From Diphasiastrum complanatum (Eukaryota; Streptophyta; Lycopodiopsida; Lycopodiales; Lycopodiaceae), in assembly GCA_029204225.1 (NCBI GenBank), contig CM055108.1, positions 10,328,293 to 10,392,292 on the forward strand: DNA of 64,000 nucleotides, read 5' to 3'. Shown here in pieces: positions 36,401 to 48,663 of the stretch; positions within the stretch are counted from its first letter, which is position 1; the number at the start of each line of letters is the position of its first letter. A program made the position numbers and the translations under genes. A model generated the notes under the pieces. It ran no database searches and was not told the DNA's origin. It saw only the letters and a program-made list of their open reading frames with translations.

Positions 36401-36589
36401 GACTCTGGACGTAAACTTAGGATAAGGTACAGTCCTTAGAGTTTGGTGACTAGTGTGTAACCAAATTGCACAGTATGCAAGTGAGGGGTAGTGTAAAAAA
36501 TTTGGCTGAGATATGTGTCAATTGGCTTAGGTTTAGGTCTAGTAAAAGATTGAGTTGACTTTTTTGTTGTTTTTGTTGGTAGGTACTTG

Positions 36590-37470
36590 GCTTGGTCAAG
36601 ATGTCAAGTAGAACTCAATTGAGACTTGACGTCAGGAGTCGGTTGAGATTTGAGTCCTAGACTCGATCAAGATGGCAATGTAGTGACTTGTTTGAGATTT
36701 GAAATGTGGACTTGGTCGAGATGTCAATGCAAGCACTCGGGTGAGATTCCAGTGCAAGGACTCGGTGGAGAATTGAAAATCTGGACTCGATTGAGATTTG
36801 AAGTTCTGGACTCAGTCCAGATTTGAAACTCTGGTCGAGACAGTAAGTCAAGACTCGGTCGAGACGTAAAGTTCGATCGAGACTTCAGAGCAAGAGTTGG
36901 TTGAGATTTCAAAATCAGGGCTTGGTTGAGATGACACTGATAGGACTTGTTGGACTAAGAGGGCTCGGTCGAGATCGGGACTGAGAGGGCTTGGTCGAGA
37001 TCCTTGGTTGAGATTGGACTGAGAGGGCTCACGAGGAATGAGAGGGCTTGGTCGGACTGAGAGGGCTCTCGGTCGAGACTGAGAGGGCTCGGTTGGACTG
37101 AGAGGGCTCGGTTGAGATCGGACTGAGAGGGCTCGATCGATATCGGACTGAGAGGGCTAAGTAAAGATCGGACTGAGATAACTCATTGAGAGGAGTCAAT
37201 CAAGATCAAACTGAGAGAGCTCGATCGGATTGAGAGGACTCAGTTGACATTGGACTGAGAGGATTCCGTCGAAAACTCAAGTATAGGAGTCGATCGTGAT
37301 TGAATGTGTGTATTAGGACCTGGTCGAGGTGGTAGGGACTTGGCTTGGTCTAGTGAGTAAGTGTGTGGACTCGGCTAGGGGTGTAACTTGAGGAATAGTT
37401 GGAGTCAGAGACTCAGTCGAAACAAGAATGACAGGCTCGATTGAGATGTGGAACGTGAAGTCTCAAGAAC
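36590..37470 (+). repeat. Irregular array of 'CTCGGTCGAGAT / GGACTGAGAGGG' words
   Basis: More than twenty variants of GGTCGAGAT alternate with 'ggactgagagggct' for about 880 bp. Spacing is irregular, tightest at 36950-37260. The array sits between the Ty3 primer site (37518-37537) and the gag start, so it occupies the untranslated leader of that minus-strand element. No coding potential is seen. Confidence 0.8.
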
Positions 37471-37517
37471 GGTGTGGGGTGCACAAAGAGCGCATTTTTG
37501 ATTGGTTTGTGTGTGCA

Positions 37518-37537
37518 CCAGTGGTAATGGTGCCAAA
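37518..37537 (-). promoter_or_regulatory. Ty3/gypsy primer-binding site (tRNA-Asp type, degenerate)
   Basis: The minus strand reads TTTGGCACCATTACCACTGG, a transition-mutated form of the plant gypsy site TGGCGCCGTTGCCGGGG. It lies directly after an LTR end (GTGAACA) and 1.1 kb upstream of the gag frame. All differences but one are C/G to T/A changes, typical of old methylated DNA. Confidence 0.65.
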
Positions 37538-37779
37538 TGTTCACAGATTTTATCATTGAACATCTATGAAATGTGGCTAGATGGTTTCTTTCTTTGGTTT
37601 CAAGTTGTTTCTGCCTGTTACCAACCTGTTGGGCATTTTGATCTCAGATTAATCTAAAGCATCAACAGAAATGAAAAACAAGAAAACAAGAAACTATCTA
37701 ACAAGCATTACAAGGATAAAAAGATACCCATTTCTGGATTTCTGAACTTCTCAAGAACATCAAAAACTGAAGAACCGTG

Positions 37780-37780
<1 letters not shown>
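37538..37780 (-). repeat. Ty3/gypsy 5' LTR portion
   Basis: It begins TGTTCACAGATTTT on the plus strand next to the primer site. It grades into a GA-rich compound satellite from about 37780, so the outer end is not visible. Confidence 0.45.
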
Positions 37781-38990
<1,210 letters not shown>

Positions 38991-39059
38991 GAGTTTTTGA
39001 GCAACTACATTTCGTTGCTTTTAGGACATTTAGACCCTAAAATATTGAGGGAAAAGATA

Positions 39060-39970
39060 TGATCAAAAACTCAACTAAAATTGTCCACATTCTAGAGCAC
39101 TCATTTAGTCTGTCTCTTAATGACTTATTGACAAAATTTTCAGAATTCACACATGTGGGGATTGTCCACAAGTATGATGGATCTAATTAAGCTTTGTGAT
39201 TAACACAGTAACCTGATTCTAGATTGATTAACAAGATCTAGTTCAGAAGATATGGCTTAACCACAATCTAGCATGCTAAGCATCATAATATGATAGCAAT
39301 AAATCAATACTCAGCAAAAGTACAAGATATCAGTGTAATAACATTAGCCTCAACACGAGTTAGAGAGAGAAAGATAGAGAGATAACAAGCAAAAAATGTG
39401 TGGATCCAAAATGCTTCTTGGTTTCCAAGGGGAGGCTCGAACCTGAGACCAAAGAAACTTTGGATGTCAAGCTAACCAACTGAGCCAACCCCGTTGGACG
39501 TGTGGATCCAAAATGGCATGAGATAGCTACAAAGCTTTGGTTCTTCATCACAAAATATGAGGAGAGCTACACATATTTATGGAGTTTGATGTAGCTCGAG
39601 GTAGAACCACATCCATTCATCATTTAATGACATCTAAAGTGAAAACTAGAGTCTATGTGACATTTGTCACTTCTCATGCATGAAACTCTACCAACTTTTT
39701 CCAAGTGTAGTAGTTCTAACTAGAAATGTACAAATCATCATGCATGTGTCCATTACACTTTGTGCATGCCTTGCATGTCACTATGGATCACTTGCAATTA
39801 ATGCATGTGAATTGCCACGAGTTTCTACAAGCATAATTTTGCTAATTCTATGTCTACAAACTATATGCAAGTTTTACATATCCATGTAGCTCGAGTTCTC
39901 TCTAGGCCAAACTTGGCATTTTGCATTTATGAACAACATACTTGCATGGTACAATATTTGTAGCAAGCCT
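39060..39970 (-). repeat. Decayed copia LTR related to 1429-2270, interrupted by a tRNA-like insertion
   Basis: It shares ordered blocks with the LTR at 1429-2270: 'cacatgtggggat' against 'cacaggtgtggggaa', 'gagttagagagaga...acaagcaaaa', 'catgccttgcatgt' and 'catgtagctcgagtt'. No primer site or coding sequence adjoins it, so it may be a solo LTR. Ends are approximate. Confidence 0.5.
39414..39499 (-). mobile_element. tRNA-only SINE-like insertion with 16-bp target-site duplication
   Basis: An 86-bp insert is flanked by perfect copies of GTGTGGATCCAAAATG (39398-39413 and 39500-39515). On the minus strand it holds a near-consensus Pol III A box (TGGCTCAGTTGG) and B box (GGTTCGAGCC) at tRNA spacing. 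It also has potential acceptor pairing (CCAACGGGG with CCCCTTGG) and a CCAAAG-TTT-CTTTGG hairpin in the anticodon-arm position. It is the length of one tRNA with no SINE body or A/T tail. The duplication shows it arrived by retroposition into an LTR. Whether the parent is a tRNA or a tRNA-headed SINE truncated at its 3' side is open. Confidence 0.8.
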
Positions 39971-39979
39971 AAAGTCAAG

Positions 39980-40900
39980 ATGGATTATTTGTCCATTTCA
40001 ACACTTATGATGCGTAGGCTGAATATATTAACACAAGAGATAGACAGTACCAACTTTTGATGTTTCTTTTGAGAGAGACATAAATGATATTGTTGATTCA
40101 TAGAATACAAAAAATGGTCACTATGTTATTTTATGCGATATCTAAATTTGTCTAGCTTAAAAATATGTGTATACTCATTAATTTTAAATTTTCCAATAGT
40201 ATTTTACACTTTTTTTGGAAAGTAATAAACTTAGTTGGAAAATATCAATTTTTTTTTTAAATTATTTATCTTTGCAAAACAACTATAAAAATAACACACA
40301 ATAATCAAGTGAAGAATGGGCATATTTCGGAACCACGATCATTTCACAATGAAATATATTGAGATGCTCAAAGACCGTAGTTTGGAAATTCATTCGCTGC
40401 TCGGAGATTTTGGCTTGGAGAACGATAAATCCTCACAATATCTAAGTGACTAGTTTTGTAAATGATATGCTTAAAATTTTTATTCAAAACAGAGTGGAAG
40501 TCACAAAATTTTACGAATTTATGGTAAGAGATTTAAAAGGTTTTAAGTAAATTCTAAAAATAATAGTCATCTAATAAAATTAAATTTCATATATTTTATA
40601 AAAAAATTGTATATTTACTTTTTTACTTTTGTTTAAAGCTAATAAAAATAAGATCAAATTTCAATATTGTGAATATCCACATTTTTATTTTTGTAGCTAA
40701 TAACTAAATTTTAATAGTAAAAAATACAATAAAAGATTAAAAATTATAACATTTTTTAAAAAATAAAAATTAAACATCTCAATATTTCTAGAATTGTAAT
40801 TTAATATTATTTTTACTTTTAAATTTATTTTCTCGTATGTCCAAATTTGAACACATACAAAACTAATAATTTTTCTTTGTAGCGTCAATGTGATGATTTT
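39980..40900. other. AT-rich DNA without a recognisable gene
   Basis: Very AT-rich, with homopolymer runs and stops in all frames. A short stretch at 40315-40440 translates without stops ('FTMKYIEMLKDRSLEIHSLLGDFGLEND') but is too short to assign. Confidence 0.5.
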
Positions 40901-40904
40901 GTTT

Positions 40905-41703
40905 TCAAGGTAATATTAGTGACAAAGTACTACATGCAAAATGAAGAGTTTTTGTATGATAATACATTTTCTCCAATAGGCAAGATGCACATGATACGAT
41001 CTATCCTAGCACTTTCCACATATTATGGATTTCATCTACAACAAATGGACATCAAATTAGTGTCTTTGAATGGTCATTTGAAAAGAATGGTATATGGTTT
41101 TCAATTCAGATAATTTTAATTTTTTTTTAAATCTTATTTATGAATATTCGGAACTGTTTTGTATGAACTAAGTTCGATCAGTTTACTCAGCCAGTTTTTA
41201 GCCCATTGGAAAGCGCTCACAAAGGTCATGAAGTACATCTAGACAACCAAACATCTTAGCATCAGTTATGGAGGCAGCCAATCTACCAACATACTTGAAG
41301 AATACACACATGCGGATTAGGTAGGAGATATCGATACCAGAAGGTCTACTTCTGGATTTGTATTTTTATATAATCAAGGCCCGATCTCCTAGAACAGCCG
41401 AAAGCAGACCTCAGTAGCATTATCATCAACTGAATCAGAGTACATTGCTGCCACGAATGCTACAAAGGAGACAATTTGGTTGAGGCACCTGGTAGCAGAA
41501 ATCAACCTTGCATAGTCACATCCAACAACCATCTTTTGTGACAACGTGCAAAGCACCATAGCTCTCTCTCTCAATCCGAGATTTCATTCTCGAAGCAAAC
41601 ATATAGAAATTAGATATCACTATTTGAGAGAGAAAGTGCAAAGCAAGGAGGTATCCTTAGTCTACTACAAGATAGAATCAATGGCAGTAGATTACTTAAC
41701 TAC
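40905..41703 (+). pseudogene. Copia RT start joined to RNase H by an internal deletion
   Basis: RT fingers at 40920-41100 ('YDNTFSPIGKMHMIRSILALSTYYGFHLQQMDIK') are followed after about 70 bp by the thumb/RNase H part from about 41170: 'LSISYGGSQSTN', 'DTRRSTSGFVFLYN', 'SSTESEYIAATNATKETIWLRHLVAEI', 'NPRFHSRSKHIEIRYHYLREKV' and 'SMAVDYLTTKA'. The palm with YVDD is missing. Several stops lie in the RNase H part. It runs into the DUF7869-like gene without an LTR. Confidence 0.8.
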
Positions 41704-43234
41704 GAAAGCATGGTTGACGTATTTTATAGACGTGCATGCTGAAAAACTCCCGTATTTTTTATATTTTCACCTTCCAGACAATTTTTCGAAATTGAAAATA
41801 TTCATGATGTACAAAGATTTTGCAATGTCGAAGAATGTTCAGCATTTAGGTTATTCTTATTTTATGAAACTGTGACACAGAACAAGCCAAAAGTCCACAA
41901 GAAAAAGGTATTTGGTAGATACTACATCTTGTTATTTTTTTCAAACATCTAGTTTGATTTTTCGTTCACGCTTTCAATTTACTAAATCATTGTTTTTTGT
42001 GTGATTTTTCTAGTGGACATTACGAAGTCACTTCAAATTCACAGAGAGCAACAAACTACAGAAAGACAAAAGGTTGCCAAGCACAAGAAAAATGGTTTGG
42101 AGTTTTCTCAAAAGTATTTGGGTCTCGTAATCGACGATATGGATCAAAAGAAGACGCCATTGCCACATTTTGTGAGGGCTCCAAAAAATCTAAATGAAGT
42201 GGATTTCATCCAAGTTCATTTAGTTGGAACTCTTATAGTCAACGACACCTTGCAGTCTAAAGTCTATTTGAATTATCCCAATGTTCGAAATGATCCAAAC
42301 CTAACCATTACCATAATTCACAAAATAATAATTGAATTTGGCAACAGTCTTCTTGAGATTCTTTACTTGCAACTTTATAATACTACCAGAGAAAATAAAA
42401 ATCAAACAGTGCTAGCATATTTGTCTATGTTGGTTGTTATAAAATTTTCAAAAAAATGAAAATTGAATTTTTACTGGTGGGTCATACTCACGATCAAATC
42501 GACCAAATGTTTAGTTGCTTTTTCAAATAGCTGAGATGCAAAAAAGCTTTTTCTTTGTTAGTACTGTACAGTATTATCGAGGAACTGTACACCCCTAGAC
42601 CAAATGTGTTTTTACTACGACGCACATTTGATTTTAGAGACTATATAAAAACAATGGAGGAATATTGCACTGCACCAATAAATGATATTAGTTTTCAACA
42701 TCAATTTAGAATTGAAAATGATATTGGTGGCATCACATTATTGTGGGCAAAGCAATTTTCAAACTCTACGGAATGGTTACCATCTGATGGAATTTGTTTC
42801 TTACAAAGCGTCCCCTCTTCTCAAGCTAAGCTTGCACCTTTGTGTCACCTAAATTCTACAATGGAAGAGCAAAAGGCTCAAAGAGACAATTGTCCAGTTG
42901 ATCCATTTGCGGCTTTAAACTTTTTGGAAACGACCATTCAAGCAGCATACCAATTTTTTGACGAGTTTGACCAACATTGGTGGGAGGAGTTTTTTGAAGA
43001 GCAAAAGTTAAGTTTGCTTAATTTGGGAGATGCAAACTCGTCTAAAGAGTTTCACTGGTCGTTTAGATTTTCAACTTCAACAACGACAATTGATTCCTTT
43101 GTTGTTGCCCAATAGGCTGAGTATATGACCTTTGTACAGAACGAAGAACGTCAAATTTATTTGGGTCCTAGAAAAAGTCAAAAACTATCAACGCTGCCTG
43201 TGAAGAATTGCCAAAAATTGGCAAATCTTGCTTG
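41704..43234 (+). pseudogene. DUF7869-like gene, copy 2 (better preserved)
   Basis: A putative upstream exon (to about 41909, ending at a GTATTTGG donor) and a TTTTTCTAG acceptor at 42013 frame an intron of about 104 bp. The main exon reads 'HREQQTTERQKVAKHKKNGLEF', 'YLGLVIDDMDQKKTPLPHF', 'VDFIQVHLVGTLI', 'LTITIIHKIIIEFGNSLL' and 'LQLYNTTRENKNQTVLAYLSMLV'. After a frameshift near 42460 comes 'KIEFLLVGHTHDQIDQMFSC', then another shift, and the 186-codon tail (42555-43115) with 'VFLLRRTFDFRDYIKTMEEY' and 'HQFRIENDIGGITLLWAKQF'. The same frame continues past one stop to 43234 ('EERQIYLGPRKSQK'). The IDDMDQ, ENKN and GHTHDQIDQ blocks are the family's conserved acidic/His positions. Function is unknown to me. 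Confidence 0.65.
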
Positions 43235-43255
43235 ATAAAAAACCATGAAGAATAG

Positions 43256-43898
43256 TGTAAATTTTGTACATAATTGGGTTCCACACATGTATGGCCAAAA
43301 TGCCACGTGGTAACCCACTCCTAATGTAGGTTAGGTCAAGTCAAGAGAGTAGGTCATGTCTATTTGGTGGTCATCCCTACTTTATAGGACCTACACCTAA
43401 GTTTAAGGTGAAATTTGACCAACTAGCTATCTACCAAGCATGACTCTAGGAAATAGACTAGGGTTTCATTTTAGGTCAAGGAGAATGAGTCAACTTTCTT
43501 ATTACATGCTGGAAATCCACCTAACTTCAAGAAGGAAGTCGAATTTGCTATGTATTCCAAGCTCCCATAGTGAGAAGATAGAAAATTTTTGGAGCTCATT
43601 GGCAATCTCAAGCTAGTTCACTATGTACATTGAGTTTTTGTGATCCAAATGAAACCAAATCAATTTTTACTTGTTTCTCAAGTTGAAGGCCATACTACAG
43701 CCTGTAGTACACACGTGTGGGCTTGGATTTTAATGTTGATCAATGATTTTGATTGTTAATGCTTGTTGTTTGTCAAATTGCCAATCTAGATCAACTTTTG
43801 TGTGTCTAGTTTTTTGATAGACTGTTGACCAAGCATCCAATCACTCTTGTGAATCTTTTGTAGGTCCATTTATGGTCCTATAGTACAGTACTTTCACA
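43256..43898 (+). repeat. 5' LTR of plus-strand copia element
   Basis: The repeat is TGTAAATTTTG...CTTTCACA, 643 bp, ending directly at a primer site. It has TATA-like 'actttatagg' near 43380 and a 'cacacgtgtggg' palindrome near 43710. Its 3' two-thirds match 49890-50312 in the same orientation. Confidence 0.8.
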
Positions 43899-43910
43899 TG
43901 GTATCAGAGC
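43899..43910 (+). promoter_or_regulatory. Copia primer-binding site
   Basis: TGGTATCAGAGC, a perfect match to the standard plant copia site, lies immediately after the LTR CA end. The leader to gag (43911-44680) contains two similar 100-bp segments ('cacttcatcttatctt...tccaactttgtgag', near 44360 and 44525), a short direct duplication. Confidence 0.9.
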
Positions 43911-44679
43911 AAAGTACAAGAGCATAAGCCATTGATCTAATGCAAATCCATTTTTAGCAAGTTTTGGTGCTAAAAACTAGTATTGAGAGGGCAAGCTAGA
44001 ATCTTGATTTTGGTGAGGAGATTTGATCCCAAACTTGGTAGGGGTCCAAATCCATACTATCCACATGTGTGGTCACCTCTGAACCTGCAGTTAATGCATG
44101 GTATTCATTTGATCCAAAGAAATTCAATTTGTGAGCTTTTGATGTGATTTTTGCTAAAAATCTTAGGATAAGCTACCAAGATTGAGTGCCACTGATTAGA
44201 TTTGACTTAGGGTCATGAGATCTAATTAATCTAGGCCAAAATCAGGTCCCCTAAACTTGTTTTACAGGTCTTGAAAGTACATCAAAAAGTGTGAAAGAGA
44301 TTAAGTCATTTTTTTGTCCAAAAATAGCCAAAATTGGCAAGATTTGATTGTAAGTAGATTTCACATCATCTTATCTTTATTCCAACTTTGTGAGGGAGTG
44401 CTAGAATTGAGATTATAACTCCATTTTTTGGATTAGCAATCTAATTTGAGTGAAACACTACAAGAAAGAGACCTTAGTGAGTTTCTAGAGACAATCAAAT
44501 CCATTTCTTGGCAAGATTTGTTTGAAAGTAGTTTTCACTTCATCTTATCTTCATTCCAACTTTGTGAGAGAGTGATAGAACTGTGATTATAAGTCCATTT
44601 GTTGGATTAGAAATCAAATTTGAGTGAAACACTACAAGTGTGAGACCTTTGTGAGTTTCAAGTCAATCAAATCTATTTC

Positions 44680-45790
44680 TTGTTTGTAGAAGTCACTAGT
44701 AAGATGGGATCTGTTGGAGCATACCTTCTAGAGGCTAGTGAGAGATTGAATTCTACAAATTATGCTATTTGGAAGGTTAGGATGGAGTCACTCTTGGTGC
44801 TCCAAGACCTTTATGAGTTCTTGATTGAAGATGAAGATGAACCTCTAGGTGCACAAGAGTTAGCTAGATACAAGAAGAGATCTAGGCTTGCACTTCATTG
44901 TGTGAAGATGAATGTGAGCAATGATTTGTTGAGAGAAGTATCAGCTTGTACTAGTGCTAAAGAGGCTTGTGAGTCTTTAAAATCAATCTATGATTCTAGT
45001 AACACTTCAAGAGTACTCATGCTTAGAAATCAGATTTTGCAAAGCGTGAGGAGAAGTGAGTAGAGTGCACATGATTATGTACTCAGAATCAAGTCTCTAA
45101 TTAGGGAGTTGGCTTCCATTGGAGAGAAGATTCATGATGGTGAGCTTGTACAAATTGTCCTTAATGGTGTACGAGATGACTTTGCAAATTTGGCCCAACG
45201 TTTTGCCATCCAAGACTCTTTGCCAACTATAGAAAAACTTCACAGTGTATTAGTGGCTGAAGAGTGTAGGATGCTCCATGCAAAATCTAGGATGAGTTCC
45301 TTGTCTTTGCAAGATGGTGATGAGAAAGCCAATTTCTCATTTAAGGGCAAAAAGAAGACCAATGGAAAGAAGAAACATCCAAAGGAGGCCAAAGAAGAGA
45401 ATGATGCATCAAGCTCAAAGGACAAGTCAAAGCAGAAATGCTTCTTTTGTGGAAAGAAGGGACATTATGCATCTGAATGCTACAAGAGGCTAAGAGCACA
45501 AGTGGAGGAGGACAAACAAGGAAACCTTGCAAAGGAGGAGGAGGAGGATGAAGTAGATGTATTCTTGATGGCATCTACATCTTCACCAACAAGCAATAGC
45601 AATTCAAGGGACAATTGGTGGATCGGCAGTGGGGCTAGCTCCCACATGTCTTGTGAAAAGGACTTTTTCTCAACCTTACACTCTTTCAATGATGCTAAAA
45701 AGTTTGTCTTTACTGCAAATGATGAAGAGTATAGGATAGATGGTGTTGGCACCATATCTTTGTGTCTAGAATCCCCAAATCCATACACAC
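44680..45790 (+). pseudogene. Copia gag and protease start, one amber codon, otherwise open
   Basis: Gag of the element whose LTR starts at 43256. The frame opens at 44680. The family's usual start is probably the Met at 44704 (MGSVGAYLLEASERLNSTNY). It runs in one frame through 'AIWKVRMESLLVL' and 'EVSACTSAKEACESLKSIYD', a single TAG at 45061-45063, then 'VLRIKSLIRELASIGEKI', 'VQIVLNGVRDDFANLAQRF', a basic segment and an intact zinc knuckle, CFFCGKKGHYASEC (about 45440-45481). The protease box reads WWIGSGASSHM, so the catalytic Asp of DSGA is Gly. It is cut within protease at about 45778-45790, where another LTR begins. Relative intactness makes it one of the younger elements here. Confidence 0.88.
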
Positions 45791-45827
45791 ATGGAGGAGG
45801 AAAGGAGAACACCCCCACAATAGCATG

Positions 45828-46825
45828 ACACATACACACACTACATCTACAAATTCTCCCATGTTTGCTACAATCAATTTTCTCTTAAAGCGACACTATC
45901 AAAAATTTTGAGTAAAAATGCAGTGTCGCATTTTTCACATTTATTAGACTATCTCAAATGTTAAGGAAATGACTTTGGCAAAGTGTGGAGCTACTACAAT
46001 ATTCAGGAAATGAGATTTTGTGACACTGTCGCATTTCTCACAAAAGTCACATTTTTCACTTTCTCCATGATGATAGTTACGTTCAATTCTGCAAAGTGAC
46101 AATCACGTTCATTTATGCAGATAGACTGTTTACGACCAAATGTCACCACTTATCAACAAGCAACTTCTGAGCAGAACTGGATGAATGATAGCAGACTCTA
46201 GCCAACTGGCAACCGCATTTGACAACCTAATTGCTTAGTATAAATAGTTGTTCAACATCTTAATTCAAAGATCAAGTATTGAATAGTTAGCTCTCTCTCA
46301 AGCCTGCGAGCTTGAACACTCTTGAGCATTCTAGCTCAATTCTTTAGAGTTGATTAGAGGTTGCTATTGCGCCTACTACTTATCAGTAATTGCGCTTAAT
46401 TCAGACTTTTATTTAGTCGTTCAGAAATAGCTTAGAGTACGCGGCTTCGATCCGCAAACTTGTTGTACTCATTTACTTATGTTTCGTTTCATACTAAATC
46501 AATACTATCTTTTATTGCATTCATTTTTGTCTCAGAATGTATGTGTTTCTATAATTCTTCGCGACAAATTATTTGTCTGATAATTCAATGCTTAAATGTT
46601 TGGCTACATAATCAATGTAGTACTGATGATTTCAAAGTTAGTTACTATAAGATCAAACATGATTTTTTATCACTATTATTTTGTTTGAAATTGATAGGCG
46701 TAGTCATGCATGAAAAAAGAGGAAGATAGTTTCTTTCGCTGCGCACAATAAGTTTTCTTTCTTGTTGTTCGAATTATTTTTATTCGATTCTTTTAGACCT
46801 ATCTTTTACACACGTCTTTCCAACA
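45828..46825 (+). repeat. 5' LTR of a second plus-strand copia element
   Basis: Its end at ...TTCCAACA (46825) abuts a degenerate primer site. Its start is probably TGACACAT at 45828, inside the protease sequence of the preceding element. It contains a TATA box (GTATAAATAG, near 46240) followed by a typical LTR R/U5-like region. It shares the 'gtgtcgcatttttc' and 'tgacactg' motifs with the LTRs at 16455 and 63325, so it is a distant relative. Confidence 0.65.
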
Positions 46826-46837
46826 TGGTATTAAAGC
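46826..46837 (+). promoter_or_regulatory. Degenerate copia primer-binding site
   Basis: TGGTATTAAAGC differs from TGGTATCAGAGC at two positions and sits exactly after the LTR end. No gag follows. The internal region is lost within a few hundred bases. Confidence 0.6.
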
Positions 46838-47325
46838 GTTGATTCTTTTACTCACCTCTTTTTGATGGGCTACAATTTATTTCAAGTGTCATTAGTTAAG
46901 GTGCTTGTATAAGTTTTAACAAGTATATGACACATTATTTTAACTTGAAATTTGACTCTGTGCAAGTTAGAAAATTTATAGCTTAATATATTGGATTTAA
47001 GATTCACAACTTCAAACTTCAAAAACGTCGATGTTTAACTTGGCCAAACTTTGAAATTTGAACAATGGGCTAAGTTGCAACTTGGAGTTATCCAACTTTT
47101 CAAGTTTCAAATTTCATAATTCATTTTTCATATGCTGGTTTGGGCTCATGGAAGTTGAAATAACTTAAAAGGCTAGCGCGCAAAATCCATCTAGATTCAG
47201 CGTAGAAGCCTCTAGCCTTGTTCATTGACTGGTTTGCTTGAAATATACATGAGAAATGTAAATAGGACAAATAAATGCTCGTAAAAAAGTTATAAAACCC
47301 ACAAAACTATTATCACAACTACAAA
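46838..47325. other. Element leader or unassigned DNA
   Basis: Follows the degenerate primer site. It is rich in 'aacttgaaatttga'/'caaacttcaaa' phrases but contains no coding sequence or clear repeat unit. Confidence 0.4.
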
Positions 47326-47329
47326 TATG

Positions 47330-47770
47330 GGCCCATTGCCACGCACATAAGACGGGGACCAGATTTGACCCATTGGCCCTCGCATGGCAATGTCTGGCAA
47401 TCGCGTGGCAAATTGTGTGGCACTGCCATGCCGTCCAAATTTTCCGTCATTTCTTCAAACAGATTTTTTTGAGGGGGGGCCTCAAGCAAATTCAAATTTT
47501 AAATATGCGTGGCACTGCCACGGGTGGCACTATCATGCGTGGCACTACCACGCTTATAATTTTGTACATTTGCCACGCGTGGCAAATTTTTCCAAAAAGC
47601 TCAGGTGTGTCATGCATGGCAAAATTTGCCACACGTGGCAAAATGCTTATATTGTTTTTTTGAAGTTTGCCACGCATGGCAACTTTTTTTAGCAAGGTCA
47701 ATCCTGCCACACCATGGCAAATGTTCTGAAATTTGCGTGGCACTGCCACATAAAAATATTGGAACAAAAG
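47330..47770. repeat. Block of TGCCACGCGTGGCA palindrome variants
   Basis: About 440 bp with many variants of TGCCACGCGTGGCA and its halves (GCGTGGCA, TGCCACGC, and decayed CATGGCA/TGCCATG). The best full palindrome is at about 47571-47585. Spacing is irregular. Overlapping open frames on both strands are by-products. No terminal structure is found. Confidence 0.8.
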
Positions 47771-47857
47771 AAAAACCAGTGAAATGAAAAAAGGTGAGGC
47801 CCTCACTGTATTTGCAAATCGATTTCGTGAAGTTTTAAAGCTTTTGAAAGAAAAACT

Positions 47858-48007
<150 letters not shown>

Positions 48008-48214
48008 TTTTGTTTGTTAGTTTTTCATTGTTTATTGGTTGATTAATGAATGATTGTTTATTGTTGGCTTTTGTAGAAGAAAGTGACGCAATTTTGAAGG
48101 AAAGGAGAAAATAGAAGCAAATGCATGAGGTATGTTATGCATTCTAAATTTTGGTAGATTATATTTGAGTCATAAAGTACATTTTCATAGTATCTGCAAT
48201 ATGATGAGATTGAT

Positions 48215-48345
48215 GTAACAATGATTAATGATTTGTAATCTAACAATGATTCTTTGCTTTGTATTCTAACAATTATCATTTGTGATTGATTTGTAATCTA
48301 ACAATGATTCTTTGATTTGTAATCTAACAATGATTTGGTTTTCAT
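48215..48345. repeat. Short tandem-like repeat 'gatttgtaatctaacaatgattcttt'
   Basis: Four or so variants of a 26-30 base unit lie in the AT-rich DNA after the GA tract. Confidence 0.7.
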
Positions 48346-48663
48346 TGTTTGCTTTTATAGAGAAAAAAACATATGCATCTTAGAAGGAATTAAAGATCAT
48401 CCAAACAATAGATGAGGTTTTTGTTTGTTTTTTATTGTTTGTATATATTTAGAACAAATTTATAATAGAAAAATATAAACAATAAACAATCGTGCCATAG
48501 ATAATGAGATAGAGATGATCAAATACAAAAGTTTACATTCATAATCTTAAAAAGTGTACATATTTGCATCTAATTCATAAAAAGAGCTTTGATGCTAGTA
48601 CCCTTTTTTTCTACTTTTGCAAATAATAAAAATACGTCAAATCTAAGAAGTAATTATAGGCTT

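Noticed and set aside
47373-47806. Histidine/tryptophan-rich repeated peptide frames
   Set aside because: Same reason: these are products of TGCCACGCGTGGCA words, open on both strands.
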